From contig JBOZIK010000001.1 of assembly GCA_051453625.1 (NCBI GenBank), forward strand, positions 230,416,277 to 230,480,276: a DNA stretch of 64,000 bases, read 5' to 3'. The number at the start of each line of letters is the position of its first letter. Position 1 is the first letter of the stretch. Of this stretch, positions 23,870 through 34,849 are shown piece after piece. Both the position numbers and the translations under genes were made by a program. The notes beneath the pieces were generated by a model. The model was not told the origin of the DNA. It did not search any database and was given only the letters and a program-made list of their open reading frames with translations. This stretch comes from Welwitschia mirabilis. Lineage: Eukaryota > Gnetophyta > Gnetopsida > Welwitschiales.

Positions 23870-24600
23870 GTAAATCGGGCATCTTTGAAAATCTAGAAAG
23901 AAATCTGTTTGCTAGGGGAAATTCTTAAAGAGCTAAAGCACCATTGGATCTACTATGCTCAGATTTATGTAAAACTATGAGGACTTCAACCATTATAAGT
24001 AAAATTTACTTTGTTATTTCTATTAATGATTTTTCAAGAAATACTTGAATCTATTCTTTTAAAAATAATTCAAAAGTTTTTAAAAAGTTTGAGTTTAGGG
24101 TGCTTATAGAAAATCAATAAGGTTTTAAGATAAATAGTTAAAATAGATTAAGGGGACAATTATATTTTACAATTTCTCTTAAAGTTTTAAAAGACACATT
24201 GCATTAAGAAGCAATTCATCATAACAATGACATCTTAATAGAATGAAATTACAAAGAAAAAATGAAGAATCACTACATTGAAAAGTGTTTTAAAGGAATG
24301 CTAAGAGAAAGACATAACTAATTAATTTTAGGCAAATAAAGTGCACATAATAGTTTTCTATAAATTAGAGCAACAACAAAGGTAGCCAAGAAAAAATACA
24401 CAAAGAAAGTTTAAAGTAATAAGAAACCATTAGTAAGAATATTTAATATATCTTATTGCATAGTTTATGCTTATATTACCAAAAAAGAAAGAAGCAATTA
24501 TAAAGATAACATAAAAAATGCAGCAATTATAAAGATAACATAAAAATGCATTTTTATTTATTATTTTAAAATTAAAAAATGCCTTATAAATGTATAATCC
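23870..24600 (+). pseudogene. Integrase of copia C
   Basis: Landmarks are PLDLLCSDLC-type text before ISKIYFVISINDFSRNT, then IYSFKNNSKVFKKFEF and VLIENQ*GFKIN, matching copia SKYFLTFIDDFSRKTW, YFLKEKSEVFEKFK and VENQ-x-G-x-KIK. In the first catalytic block IDDFSR reads INDFSR, Asp to Asn. Later, IVYAYITKKERSNYKD and KNAFLFIILK match the copia FGCIAYAHIPKEKRSKLDDKS and KCIFIGYS segment. A 29-bp duplication (24494-24550) breaks this part. Confidence 0.82.
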
Positions 24601-25079
24601 TATTAAAGATTTTTTTTTTGAGTATATGTGTTGTTTTTGTGGAGTATGATTGTTGGGAATTTATAGAGAAAAAGAGATAAGTAATAGGAAAAGTTACTTT
24701 GAATAGATTTATGGATAGTAAAAAAAAAGTGAAAAGACTTCTAAAAATTAGGATTACTCTACTTACCATCATTACTAGTCCTACATGATAATCCATAAAG
24801 CTTTATAGATTCAAACATTTTAAAAAAAAAAGAAATATTTAAAAGATGCATTAACAAGAAGATGAAGCCTTATGTGCATGTGCAAAGAAGCCATAAAGAA
24901 GGAAAACTAAAGGAAAGCTATGGATGAAGAGATGCAATCCATACTTAATACATAGAAGTTAATAAAGTTATCTTTTAAAAGAAAACCCATTGATTCAAAA
25001 TAGGTATATAAAATAAAACATCCATTTTAAAGGCTTCATTCTATTATAAAGCACATTTAATGATAAGAGGCTTTAAGCA

Positions 25080-26390
25080 ACAACTAAGAAGTAAGTATGT
25101 TAAGATCTTTATTCTTTTTTATGAGAATAAATATAGTTAACTTAGCTATTACAATTTAAATGGAATAGAATCTTCACCAATCAAATGTAAGATCTACATT
25201 CTTGCATGAAGAGTCAAAAGAAGAGCTATATGTTAAGAAATATCTTAGATATATGATAAAAGATAAAGAACACTTTATATGCTAAATAAGGCATTGCATG
25301 AGCTAAAGCAAGATCCTTAAATAGGTTACTAAAGGATAAGCTCATGGCTCCTATTGAACAGCTTTCATAAGGATGATAGTGAATAAGACTTTTCTTAAGA
25401 TATGTTCTAATGACAACTTTATTATTTTGGTTTTATAATTTAAGGGTATGATTGTTATAAGAAATGATAATAAAGATATTTTTAAAGTAAAAAAAATCTT
25501 TTGCAAAAAGTATTTAAGGTTTGTAATGTAGGCCTCTTATAAAATATTTCTTACATTAAAATTACTCAAAAGAGATGATGAAGTCTTCTTACATTAAAAG
25601 AAGTATGCAAGAGAGGTTTAAAGCATTTTTGAATGCATACATGCAAATTAATTTTCATTTTAATAACTAGAAACACCAAAATATAAAACAATGAAAGGGG
25701 AAATCTTATGAATCCAACTCTTTATAAATCTATCATTGGAAGCTTGTTTTATTTAACATGCACAAGATCTAACATTATCTTTTTGTGACAAGTCATCTAT
25801 TAAAATTCTTTGATTAGCTAGTAGAAGATCATTAGAAAGAAGTAAAGAGTATTTTAAGATATGTTATAGATAACTTAAAATTTGGTTTTCAATTCAAGAA
25901 AACCAAAAATTTTAGCCTTATTCATTACACTGATAGTGATTGAATAAATAATGAAGATAAAAAAAAAACATCAAGTTATGCATGTAGATTTGAAAATTGT
26001 TTTTTTCCCTTTGNNNNNNNNNNNNNNNNNNNNCTTCATCAATCATGAAGGTATAATATATAACTACAAATGCAACTTTATGTCAAGCAATATGACCAAG
26101 AAAGATATTGGGATATTTTAAAAAGGATTATAAAGGAGCCAAAACCATTAAGTATGATAATTTATTTTCCATTGCACTCTTTAAGACTATAAATCCATGC
26201 AAATATACATAAGATGTAATTTCATAAGAAAGATTGTTATTAATAGAGAAATTAGTTTGTAGAATTTTTCAAGAAATTTACATGTTGCAAATATTTTTAT
26301 GAAGACTTTAGTAAAAGGCAAGTTTTATCAATTTAGAAGTGGTATTAGATATGAATAACATTGAGTTTAAGTCAATGTGTATTAAAAACA
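25080..26390 (+). pseudogene. RT and RNase H of copia C
   Basis: RT fragments include STFLHEE*KEELYVKK, then LRYMIKDKEHFIC, the copia DVKSAFLNG-x-L-x-EEVYV and GYVIEGKE segment. RNase H is clear: HYTDSD*INNEDKKKTSSYA (about 25925-25990) matches YTDSDWAGS-x-DDRKSTSGY, ATLCQAI*PRKIL matches the copia AVCQAVWLRRIL block, and TLVKGKFYQFRSGI ends the protein as TKALPKGKF. A 20-base gap (26014-26033) lies inside RNase H. Confidence 0.8.
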
Positions 26391-26929
26391 TCAAGTTCAA
26401 TCTTACTGTTATTATAAAGAAAATTTGTTGTTTAGTTCTAATAAAATTAGAGTTTACAAAAGTTTAATTTTATATCATTAAACTAAAATATAAAATAAGT
26501 ACAACAAAAATACATTAAAGGCCTTAAAAAATCAACATAATACAAAATAAAGTAGAAAATTAATTGAAACTAGAGTAGAGACAAATGAGTAAGAATCATG
26601 TACCATAAGCATGATAATGGATATGAAATTCATCATACCAATATTTTAAACGTTTCATAAGAAAATTAATTTTAAGATATATCTTTACTAGCTTAGATTT
26701 AAAAATAAACATTGTATGAAATATATATATTTTTTTCAATGAATAATATATGGATATCAGAAGACTCAATTCTCTTAAAAATTAAATTAAACCTTCTCTT
26801 TCAAATTTGAGATAGGATAATATGTTGAATAATCCTCTAAATAAATTTCAAATAGCTATTGATATTGGATAAAAGGTTAAAGAATACCACATCTTTAGAA
26901 AGATAAATGTTTAAGAGGACTTAACACAT

Positions 26930-28400
26930 CCAAATCTAGGTATTATTAGAAAAAGAACATTATCAAAATACATGAATAAAATCATCTATAGATCCACATT
27001 GAGGGCCAATAGGATTATTGATGTCAATATACTAAAATCGTCTATTAGTGGTTAAATCTTTGTATAGTAGAAAAAATAAAGGAAATGTTTAGTTTTAAGA
27101 AGCATAATAAATTTCCAAATATTTGAAAAAGTGGTTTCCTAAAACTACTTCATCTCCTATTTATGGAAACGTTTATTACAATGACTAATAGTTATTGTTA
27201 GTCTATGAAGTAACTAAAATGGAATGCATGATAATACAATAAGATTGAAGAGCCATCTTTATAATGAAGCCTTTCAAAAATCATTTCTATAAATTCATTT
27301 AAGTATAAATGCTAAAGAAGCAAATTGCAAACCATAAAAGGAAAAAAGTTTGTGTGGTACAGACTTACAATAAAGATCATGAGATGTCTCCAAGAAATCC
27401 ATTAACCTATAAGCTAAAGACAATTAAGGTAAATTACATTTAAAATAAATAAATAATTATTTTTTCAACTAAGGTAAGCCCTTTCTTAAAAGATTTTATA
27501 AAACCTAGTCCCCTTTGCTTCTTAATTAAAGTTGTCATATCTCATGCAATATGATGAAATCATTTTTTAGAATTTTAGAAGATCATAGAAAATCCCAAAA
27601 TAATTTTTTGGATTTTTATGGGCATCATAAGAAGAATACCAATTGGAAAAGTAACAAATGTGAGTGAAAAGAATAATCGGTTTATAAACTAGATACTTAC
27701 TTATAGGAGTAAGAGATTTGAACTTTAATTTTTCCATTTTGTTTTAGATCTAAAGAAGAACTTGATCCAAAAGAAATAAAGGAGAATCTTGAAAATTATG
27801 AAGAATTTTCAAAATGTTAATAACATCATGATTAAATGTAATAATTCACTCTTTATTTGGTAGATGTTGATAATTATTCATAAAACTATAAACTAAATAT
27901 TTAGCTCAATTACTAGTAGAACTAAAAAGACTATAATACTACTCCACTTAAAAGAGAAGGTTATAAAGATCTTTAATTTTGTTATTAACAAGCAAGAAAA
28001 AGTCATTTGTAAAATAAAAATTTAGAAATTAATTGCTAGAACTTGAGAGGATAGCCCCTCTAGTATCATTAAAATGAATATCACATTGAAGTTGATGAGA
28101 AAGTAAATTTAATCCCATAATAAATAAATAAGAAGCTGAAAGACATTCCTACCTTACAAAGTAATTAATAGAAAGAGGATAAGTAACTCCAAAATTAGTA
28201 GAAATTCTAGAATTAACATCTATTAAAAAGCATCTTATCATATGCAATAATTTTGTGTTAAAACTAAGATTATCCATAATTTAGGAATGAAATCCCATTT
28301 AACTTTATCATAGTCCTTAGCATAATTAAGTTTCATTAAAAGAATATCTTGGTAATTATTATTATTCCATTAAATACTTTTTAAGGTTGTTATTACATTA
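26930..28400 (-). pseudogene. LINE copy 1 reverse transcriptase and C-terminal domain
   Basis: RT landmarks on the minus strand: LMKLNYAKDYDKVKWDFI (28288-28340), the L1 KLDYAKAFDKVEWDFI block; SYLFIMGLNLLSHQLQ, the PLSPYLFI block; and NFYFTNDFFLLV (catalytic codons near 28002-28013), where the usual FADD reads FTND, so the first catalytic Asp is Asn. Near 26960-27020 the C-terminal domain reads GPQCGSIDDFIHVF**CSFSNN, the C-x-x-x-x-x-D-x-x-H-x-F-x-x-C pattern of plant LINEs. Confidence 0.85.
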
Positions 28401-29449
28401 GTTAAAATTTATCTACTCAAAAAGAAAAACTATTTATTAAGGGAAGAGAATATTTTAAAGAACTCACTTCAAATGAAAAGATAAGCACTTTTTTCAAATC
28501 TTATTAGTCACATTAAAGGATGTAATCAGTCACTAATTACAAATCTAAGTAAAATCACTTGATTTGAAAACAAGTTTAATAATTTTTTAGTTTAATTACA
28601 ACTTTAGAGATCTGTATGAGTAGCCTATTAAATGACCCAAAAAAGATCACTTTCATAAGATCCTAATGAGTTTAAAAAATTTAATAAGAAATCCATCATA
28701 TCTTAGAGCTTTTCCACTACTAAAGAAATATTCATTTCTACTATTTAAAACATACTTGAAGTAAATAAAGTAGGATACAAGGTAGTAGCCTTCTTAAAAA
28801 TAGAAATTCCTATGGATATACCTAGAATAAAGTAGCAAAATAATCCCTTAAATAAGAGAGTCTGGTATTAGGATTATTAATAATAAAACCATTAAAAGTA
28901 AGTTGATCTAAAGATTTCATAGAAGAATAACTATTCAAATTCATAGAAAACTCCTTACAAGTTTTATCTTGGACTTTTAACCAAGTAAGTCAACTTTTGA
29001 TTAAGGCACTTTATCCTCTATAAAAATCTCATTACTAAAAAGCTAACTTAGTAGTAGATAAATAAGCACAAGGCTATAAATTGAAAGAATCATGAAGCAA
29101 CTTATTAGAAAGGTGCTAAATCATAGATTAAATTTTTCTATATTCTTGTCTTACATGTAAAACAATCAACTAACCATAATGTCCAATAAAATTTTACCTT
29201 ATTGTTATCATTGAATCTAGCCTATCTAACCTCAAGATATAGGCTTCACATTTCCAAAATTAGATAAAACAAGTTAAGCACTAGGAGAAGAAAAATATCT
29301 TGCATGTACTCAAAACAAATGACATGTATTTTTTGTTGAATGACTAATGATTCTAACATTATGTTGTATAAAAGAATAATCTAGCAAATTTGCATGATGA
29401 TAAATGGAAATAAATGAATCAAATTGTCAAAAAGAAAGAGTAGAGGGAA

Positions 29450-29720
29450 AAAGTCTTGCTAAGATAACTAAAGATATAAGCTTGTCCTAGATGATAATTA
29501 ATCCAAGTATATCTTTAGAGAATGTGGCTAGAATTGTCACCATCCATGTCAATTAGACGAAAAATTTCTTTGAAGTTGGACCAATAGTGGTATTCACAAT
29601 TAAGAATTAGAGAAGGTAATTCTTCAAATTTATCATTAAAAATTTTATCATATTAAAATCACCTTTACATAATGATGGGATAGAAGAAAAGAATAAAATG
29701 TCTTGCACCATAGCCTAGAA
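29450..29720 (-). pseudogene. LINE copy 1 endonuclease fragment
   Basis: Minus strand shows GDFNMIKF (near 29645-29670), the GDFN block of L1 apurinic endonucleases, then LIDMDGDNSSHIL*RYTWIN and HLGQAYIFS (29470-29558), matching D-L-x-x-x-G-x-x-FTW-x-N and the R-L-D-R block region. Stops and a frame break occur between blocks. LINE copy 2 carries the same region at about 41180-41400. Confidence 0.75.
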
Positions 29721-30239
29721 TGCTTTGATGATCCATTCAGAGCATAGATTAGGAAGATCCAAAAGGACCATAAGAGGAATTTATTCAAGCAACCTTATTG
29801 TGTGAATCAGAATGAAACTAAATTACTTTATCACTTCAATAAGAAGAATAAAGAATCGTAGTGCTACCTTTCCCATGCTTGTGAGTTGTAGTGAGGATAG
29901 TTGAATGAAGTAAAAATTAGTGGGATGAAAAGCACAGATCCTAAGAAGATATTTTGACTTCCTGAAGAAGAGCAAAGCTGAAAGTAGTGTTAATGATGAA
30001 GATAAAATCTCTAGCATGTTTACATCAAAACCTGTTAGTAAGTTCTTAGACATTCTAAGATAAAATATTTATACAATAATCGAAGGTGTTTTATTTGAAC
30101 CACTCTTTAAAAGATTAACAACTAAAGGGTCAACATCCAAAATAGTTAAGTAAACTATGAAAGGATTATCTATTTAAATTAGGGAAGTTAGAGTATAAGA
30201 ATTTGAAGGAACGGATTATTGAACTCTAGTTGATGAAGC

Positions 30240-31240
30240 CTTCACTCACTTCTTCTTAGCCACCTCAAGAAAGCTTTTAGTCTTATCTAGATGTTTAGTA
30301 AGAATCAAAGCTGGCATTGAATAAGAAAAAGTAAAAGACCATTGTTGAACAAAAGGAATAGAAGCTTGCTACTAAGAGATGTTCTCATCCATTAACCAAC
30401 AAGCCTGTAGCCACATAAAAGGCATAGAAAATTTCGAAGAAGGGATAGAATGTCCTATTAAAGTAACCACCTTGAAGACACCTGAATGTGGTTTGAAACT
30501 AGACATAAGCATATAGAGCATTCTCATCAAAGTTCTTTTAGTTATTTTTCTCTAGCCACAAATTAAAAATTAGAGATTTAATGACCTTCACAATGGTAAT
30601 AGCCCCAGTAATTAGAAAGAAAGAAGTATTCCACTGCTTGGGTGCAAAATTTTCTATCTGCTTCAAGAGTGAGTGAATGTTTTCATTTTATAAGGTCAAC
30701 TTCAATACATAAACGTCGAAAATGAAAGCCCTTTACATCAAAAGTAGTCTTTGATAAGATATTATGAGTCCTTTGAATCATCTCTATAATCACAAAAGAA
30801 AAAAAATCAAAGGCAAATGAGAAAGCTCAACAAAGTAGAGACTAACATTGTGAGTAGGGTCATTCACATTGAAAGCAAATTTCTAGTCAAGAGTGACTAA
30901 GATCATAGATTGCACTAGGATAAATCTTGATTGGTAAACTTTTCTCCATCATAAGGTATGTCAAGGCTTCTATAAGAATAAAATTGTGAGCATGGTATCT
31001 AGCATGAGAAATTTCAATTATGCTTTGAATGAAGGGCTTGTTGCACTTGCATGGACATTCGGATATGCAAGTTAAAAAACAAATTATTTGAAGAAAAAGA
31101 AAATAAAAAGCATAGTCTTTAAAAAACATATTCAAAATTTTAGGAGGAAGAACCGAATTACAGAGGAATTGCTTATTGTAACACCTTTGGAATGAGGCGA
31201 TGGGTGAGGAAGGTCCCACATGATGAACCCTAATCCAAAT
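30240..31240 (-). pseudogene. LINE copy 1 ORF1-like region
   Basis: At 30691-30739 the minus strand reads DVKGFHFRRLCIEVDL, resembling the R-x-C-V-E-x-D-L block of DUF4283-type ORF1 proteins found in plant LINEs. To the right, 30887-31219 is a 110-codon open frame with a Cys-containing centre (TCISECPCKCNKPF); I cannot place it within the family. To the left, text such as LDKTKSFLEVAKKKWVK is Lys-rich. Evidence for the domain is one block plus position upstream of the endonuclease. Confidence 0.5.
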
Positions 31241-31816
31241 AAAAATGGTTGTGGAAAAGCTAAGACTCCAAAACCTTACTGTAGAACATCAGTAATTGTT
31301 TTTAAGTATCTAGGTTATAAGTTGGCTTAGGCATTGAGCATTCTTTTTTTATTAAAAACCTTGTTATGGAGTTTATATAGTGTGTATATATGAAAATTTA
31401 CTTTTAATAAAAAGAATGGTTTTCATTTTAGGCCTTCTGACGATGGACACTTCAGTGGCGATTGCTTTGATGCACAATGTCCGTAAACTTTGTTTCAGTT
31501 AAAAGACAGTATTCACTTGAAAACAGAATGGTTTTCCGGAGGCCTAGGTGTTCCAGACAGTAAGAAGGAAAGAAAAAAAACCCTAGATGCAGAGATAAAA
31601 TAGGTTTCTTATGCCAGAAAAAAAGCATTTGCCATTGGAGCTGTTTCAGCCCTCGAGAAGAAATAAAAGACGTTGGTAAGCAACTTTAAAGAAGCAAATG
31701 CACCGAGAAGGGGAAATGCTCAGAGTTTACAGAAACAGATAGAGTTTGTAGAGACATAAGCGAAGTTTACAGCCTCCTCCTTGAAAAAGTCTCAAATTTT
31801 TAATCGTCACGCTCCC

Positions 31817-31867
31817 ATGGCTTCACCAACAGCCCCAATCAGATTTAAGGAGGCGAAGCTCCGTCTT
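31817..31867 (+). CDS. Candidate first-exon start, partial
   Basis: ATG in a favourable context (CTCCCATGG) opens MASPTAPIRFKEAKLRL, which then runs into a 10-base gap. About 25 bases after the gap, TTTTTCTAG at about 31899-31907 could be a splice acceptor, followed by 31 open codons to a stop near 32000. No homology recognised, and the frame across the gap is unknown. Weak support: it may be chance within the CpG-rich block. Confidence 0.25.
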
Positions 31868-32111
31868 NNNNNNNNNNTGCTTACTTTGAAATCTTCATTT
31901 TTCTAGATCTTCAGGACTTGCTACCTGTTGGCCATCCTTAGGCAGGTTTTCAGAGGGGTGGACATGAATCTGTGGATTAGTTCTAGTGTTGAAAGCTAAT
32001 TACAAGGTATGTTATGAAGGTTTCTCCGTCACTGGTGAGTCCTACGGCCTATGCTTGGAATACCACTACCTGCACTATGGCGGTCATGCATTTGGGCATT
32101 CGCATGGCGTC

Positions 32112-32456
32112 TTAGGCTTTTTCTGGTTCACGTATAGCAAAGGACAGTGTAAGACACTCTGAAGCCAAGATAATCATTAAGAACGTTTGCAGGTACTGAC
32201 GAAGGCACTCTATCTTCATGACGGAAAACCACCTTCCGCAGTGATGGATACCACAAAACATCCCCAAAATCATGCTGCAGCCCAAACAAAACCACTTGCT
32301 TGCGAAACTTGGACGCCAAGGGTTTAATACAGAGATTATGTAAGGGATTTCAGCTTCAGCAAATCCGAAAAATAGGACTGTCCTTGCAGAGAGCTTTAGC
32401 TTTTGAAAAAGCTCTGTAATGCTAGGGTTGGAATCGATGTCTGAAACGGAGATCAA
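32112..32456 (-). pseudogene. Unidentified minus-strand open frame, 114 codons
   Basis: A stop-free 114-codon frame begins MISVSDIDSNPSITELFQKL and continues AEAEIPYIISVLNPWRP. Within it a second frame (32128-32319) is also open and reads LQHDFGDVLWYPSLRKVV, which looks more protein-like than the first frame at the same place. A single frameshift near 32310 would join a plausible N-terminus to the second frame. I recognise neither. It lies inside the CpG-retaining island, so the frames may be better preserved simply because the DNA is younger. Confidence 0.35.
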
Positions 32457-32496
32457 AGAACTAATAAGGAATAAATTTTCTGTTTGAATGATCGGA

Positions 32497-32717
32497 TATT
32501 TGACCTCAATCCAGTAGGGAAAACAAAGTCATAGCTCCAGTCTTTTTGCAAAACTCCTAATATTTGATGTTGTATTACGACAATAGTCCTATAATATTAT
32601 GCCCCTATCTTTGACCTCAATCTGCTTGGGAAAACTAGACAATAACTTAAGTTCTTTCACAAAAGTCCTGATACTTTGATATTGTATTACTATAATGTTC
32701 CTGAAATATTACACCAT
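32497..32717. repeat. Tandem duplication, two units of about 111 bp
   Basis: Unit 1 (32497-32607) and unit 2 (32608-32717) align along their length: TTTGACCTCAATC, GGGAAAAC, CAAAACTCCTAATA versus CAAAAGTCCTGATA, TGTTGTATTAC versus TATTGTATTAC, then TAATATTATGCCCC versus AAATATTACACCAT. The copies differ at many positions, so the duplication is not recent. It borders the CpG-retaining island. Confidence 0.85.
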
Positions 32718-34193
32718 GGGTCTTTTGTGAGAGACCTTTGATCACACAGATTTGGAAAATTTGCATTCGATATTTGAAGACTAAAAAGGGTGTTTTTGTT
32801 GGTTTAAAAAATCACAATGTATACACATTATTTGTGACCTTGGGTAACAAGAACTACTCGATGCACTCAAAGGTTTGTCAAGTAGGTATTCAAAGTGGGC
32901 ATGATAACAATAAGCTCTTAAGAATTTATTGAAGCTATCAATAACGAAGTTAAGAACTAAAGTCCAAGATCTTATACCATATACAAATCTATAAGAGGAA
33001 AAACAAAAGCAAGAAAAGATTTGGAATCAACTTGTTTACTTTTCCTTTTCCTTAAATAATAGAGCTTACTTTAACATATAGGAAAACAAATTCAAAAATA
33101 GAGCTCACTAAGTTTATATTAACCTAAATTTTACGACCATGGTGCATCACTTATTGCAACTTAATAAGAAATGCCATATCTTTATTGATTTATAAATAAG
33201 TTCCCTCTAATCACAAAACCTTATTATTAGGGAGGGTGACCTAGCTTAATAGACTAGCTAGGAGTATCTTCCTTCTAAGTTTTTTTTTCTAATATTATTA
33301 AGTGGTCAAGATCGCAACCAACCTATTCATGCCCTACCTTTCTACTAGACCATCTTTTTGAATTTAACAAAGAGTTATGAGATACATTTTGCATCTTTTC
33401 TATAAGGGTTAGACACATTGAATGGAGAGAGATAACTTCTAACATCATTAATGAGTCTTTTAATATTTATGTCAACCAATTCTAACTCATGACATTGGTC
33501 TTTTTTAACTTAACAAAGAGCATTATTTACAATCTATTAGTCATTCCTTAACATTAAGTTTCATGACACATAACTAATCACCGTAAATAAACAAAATGAT
33601 TGTAATATGCTCCTATAAGGATAACATAAAAAGATCACTGGAATAAGAAACAAAGAGAGTGAGTTCATACAAAAAAATAGTTAACAAACAAATAGTATGA
33701 GAGAATTCAAATGGTTAATATGGTAATATGTGTTAAAGCAGAATTATCAAATTCTATGAATGTATTTGCACATTTTAAATGTAGTAGTAAAAAAGCTTGA
33801 TGACATGCTTATGAACCAGAGATACCATGGAGATAAGAAATGCTTAAGAGCTACTATAGACCTTATAAAAAACAATATCCTAAAATAAAGGAAGCAAAGA
33901 ATCATTATTCAGATAGCTGCATAAATAAAGAGAGAAGGTACATATATCAAAGAAACTTGTTGTAATACTTCTTTAGGTATATGATATTTGGCCATAAATA
34001 AAAAGTTGCATATTAGAAGTATGTTTAAAAATTTATCCTTATCATTATGTAAACTAACACATTAAAGGAAAAGCATAAAGGAAAAATGATATGCCTTTTT
34101 AAAAATTGGAAAAAGTTAAACATATAAAAGAGAATAAAAGAAAGCATTAATTTAAAAACTAAACTACATTCAAATATTTGATGAGACACTAGT
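32718..34193. other. Unassigned AT-rich stretch
   Basis: A plus-strand frame at 32738-32932 (64 codons, no stop) reads protein-like in part (GVFVGLKNHNVYTLFVTLG) but has no recognised motif. Beyond it no frame, LTR end or repeat was recognised. It ends at a gap. Confidence 0.4.
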
Positions 34194-34423
34194 NNNNNNN
34201 NNNNNNNNNNNNNNNNNNNNNNNNNNNNNNNNNNNNNNNNNNNNNNNNNNNNNNNNNNNNNNNNNNNNNNNNNNNNNNNNNNNNNNNNNNNNNNNNNNNN
34301 NNNNNNNNNNNNNNNNNNNNNNNNNNNNNNNNNNNNNNNNNNNNNNNNNNNNNNNNNNNNNNNNNNNNNNNNNNNNNNNNNNNNNNNNNNNNNNNNNNNN
34401 NNNNNNNNNNNNNNNNNNNNNNN
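34194..34423. other. Assembly gap (230 N)
   Basis: Run of 230 N. Minus-strand frames drawn across it are artefacts. Confidence 1.
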
Positions 34424-34849
34424 CTTATCTTTGATAAGGACAAGTGTGAAATAAGAAATGATCAAATATAGGATTAGTGACAAAAACAAATAAGATAACT
34501 AGTGATCTAGACATTCTAATAAAAGAAACATATAAAATTTTATTGATTGATAGTAGTTATTGTAACACAAAAGGTTGAGATAGCTAAACTTTAATATATT
34601 ATTACATATCCAATAAAGAAATGTAATCTGACTACTATCCAACTTAGTAAACATAATGAAGACACTTATATATCATGTCAAACAAAAAGGATCATTGCCA
34701 TAGAGTTTGAATCCTATGAATAATTATCAAATTAATGATTGAAATGAAGTTTATCTAGATTGAAAGTATCTTAATAAGTTTTTAACCTTTGCCAATTTGC
34801 AAATTTTAAATCATGATTAATTATGATCAATAATTAATCATTATTAATG

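Larger units (their letters stand above)
23276..26390 (+). mobile_element. Ty1/copia retrotransposon C (decayed interior)
   Basis: Plus-strand translation gives protease end, pre-integrase, integrase, RT and RNase H in copia order. The protease/pre-integrase stretch includes ILSNDNKVPIKVRM near 23463-23504, matching the copia VTFGDNSKVPIKG block, and KMTMSRMFQIHL-like text after a frame break (about 23670-23710). RNase H ends near 26390, and LINE copy 1 begins about 90 bp beyond. Neither LTR was identified with confidence. Frames shift repeatedly. Confidence 0.82.
26480..31240 (-). mobile_element. LINE (L1-like) non-LTR retrotransposon, copy 1
   Basis: Minus-strand order is ORF1-like protein, AP endonuclease, RT, C-terminal Cys-rich domain, as in plant L1 LINEs. 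The same sequence recurs at 37895-41640 in the same direction; shared blocks can be followed from about 26490/37900 to about 29900/41620. No LTRs. The 3' end near 26480 is set by where the two copies stop matching; a long poly(A) was not found. The 5' end is uncertain, near 31240 or within the adjacent CpG-rich block. Confidence 0.85.
31430..32496. other. CpG-retaining island, origin unknown
   Basis: I count 28 CpG dinucleotides between 31441 and 32496 against about 3 in 33001-34000. The block is also visibly richer in G and C than its surroundings. A 10-base gap lies at 31868-31877. It holds a plus-strand start (31817) and minus-strand open frames (32112-32456), described separately. In this CpG-depleted window such a block is either young, unmethylated in the germ line, or of different origin (host promoter/exon, captured gene, organelle DNA, or the 5' part of the LINE). 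No family recognised. Confidence 0.75.

Noticed and set aside
29823-30053. 76-codon minus-strand frame as a separate gene
   Set aside because: Lies within LINE copy 1 upstream of the endonuclease blocks and matches the homologous part of copy 2; treated as element sequence.
34025-34489. 154- and 84-codon minus-strand frames
   Set aside because: They cross the 230-base gap; the flanking residues are low-complexity AT translation.
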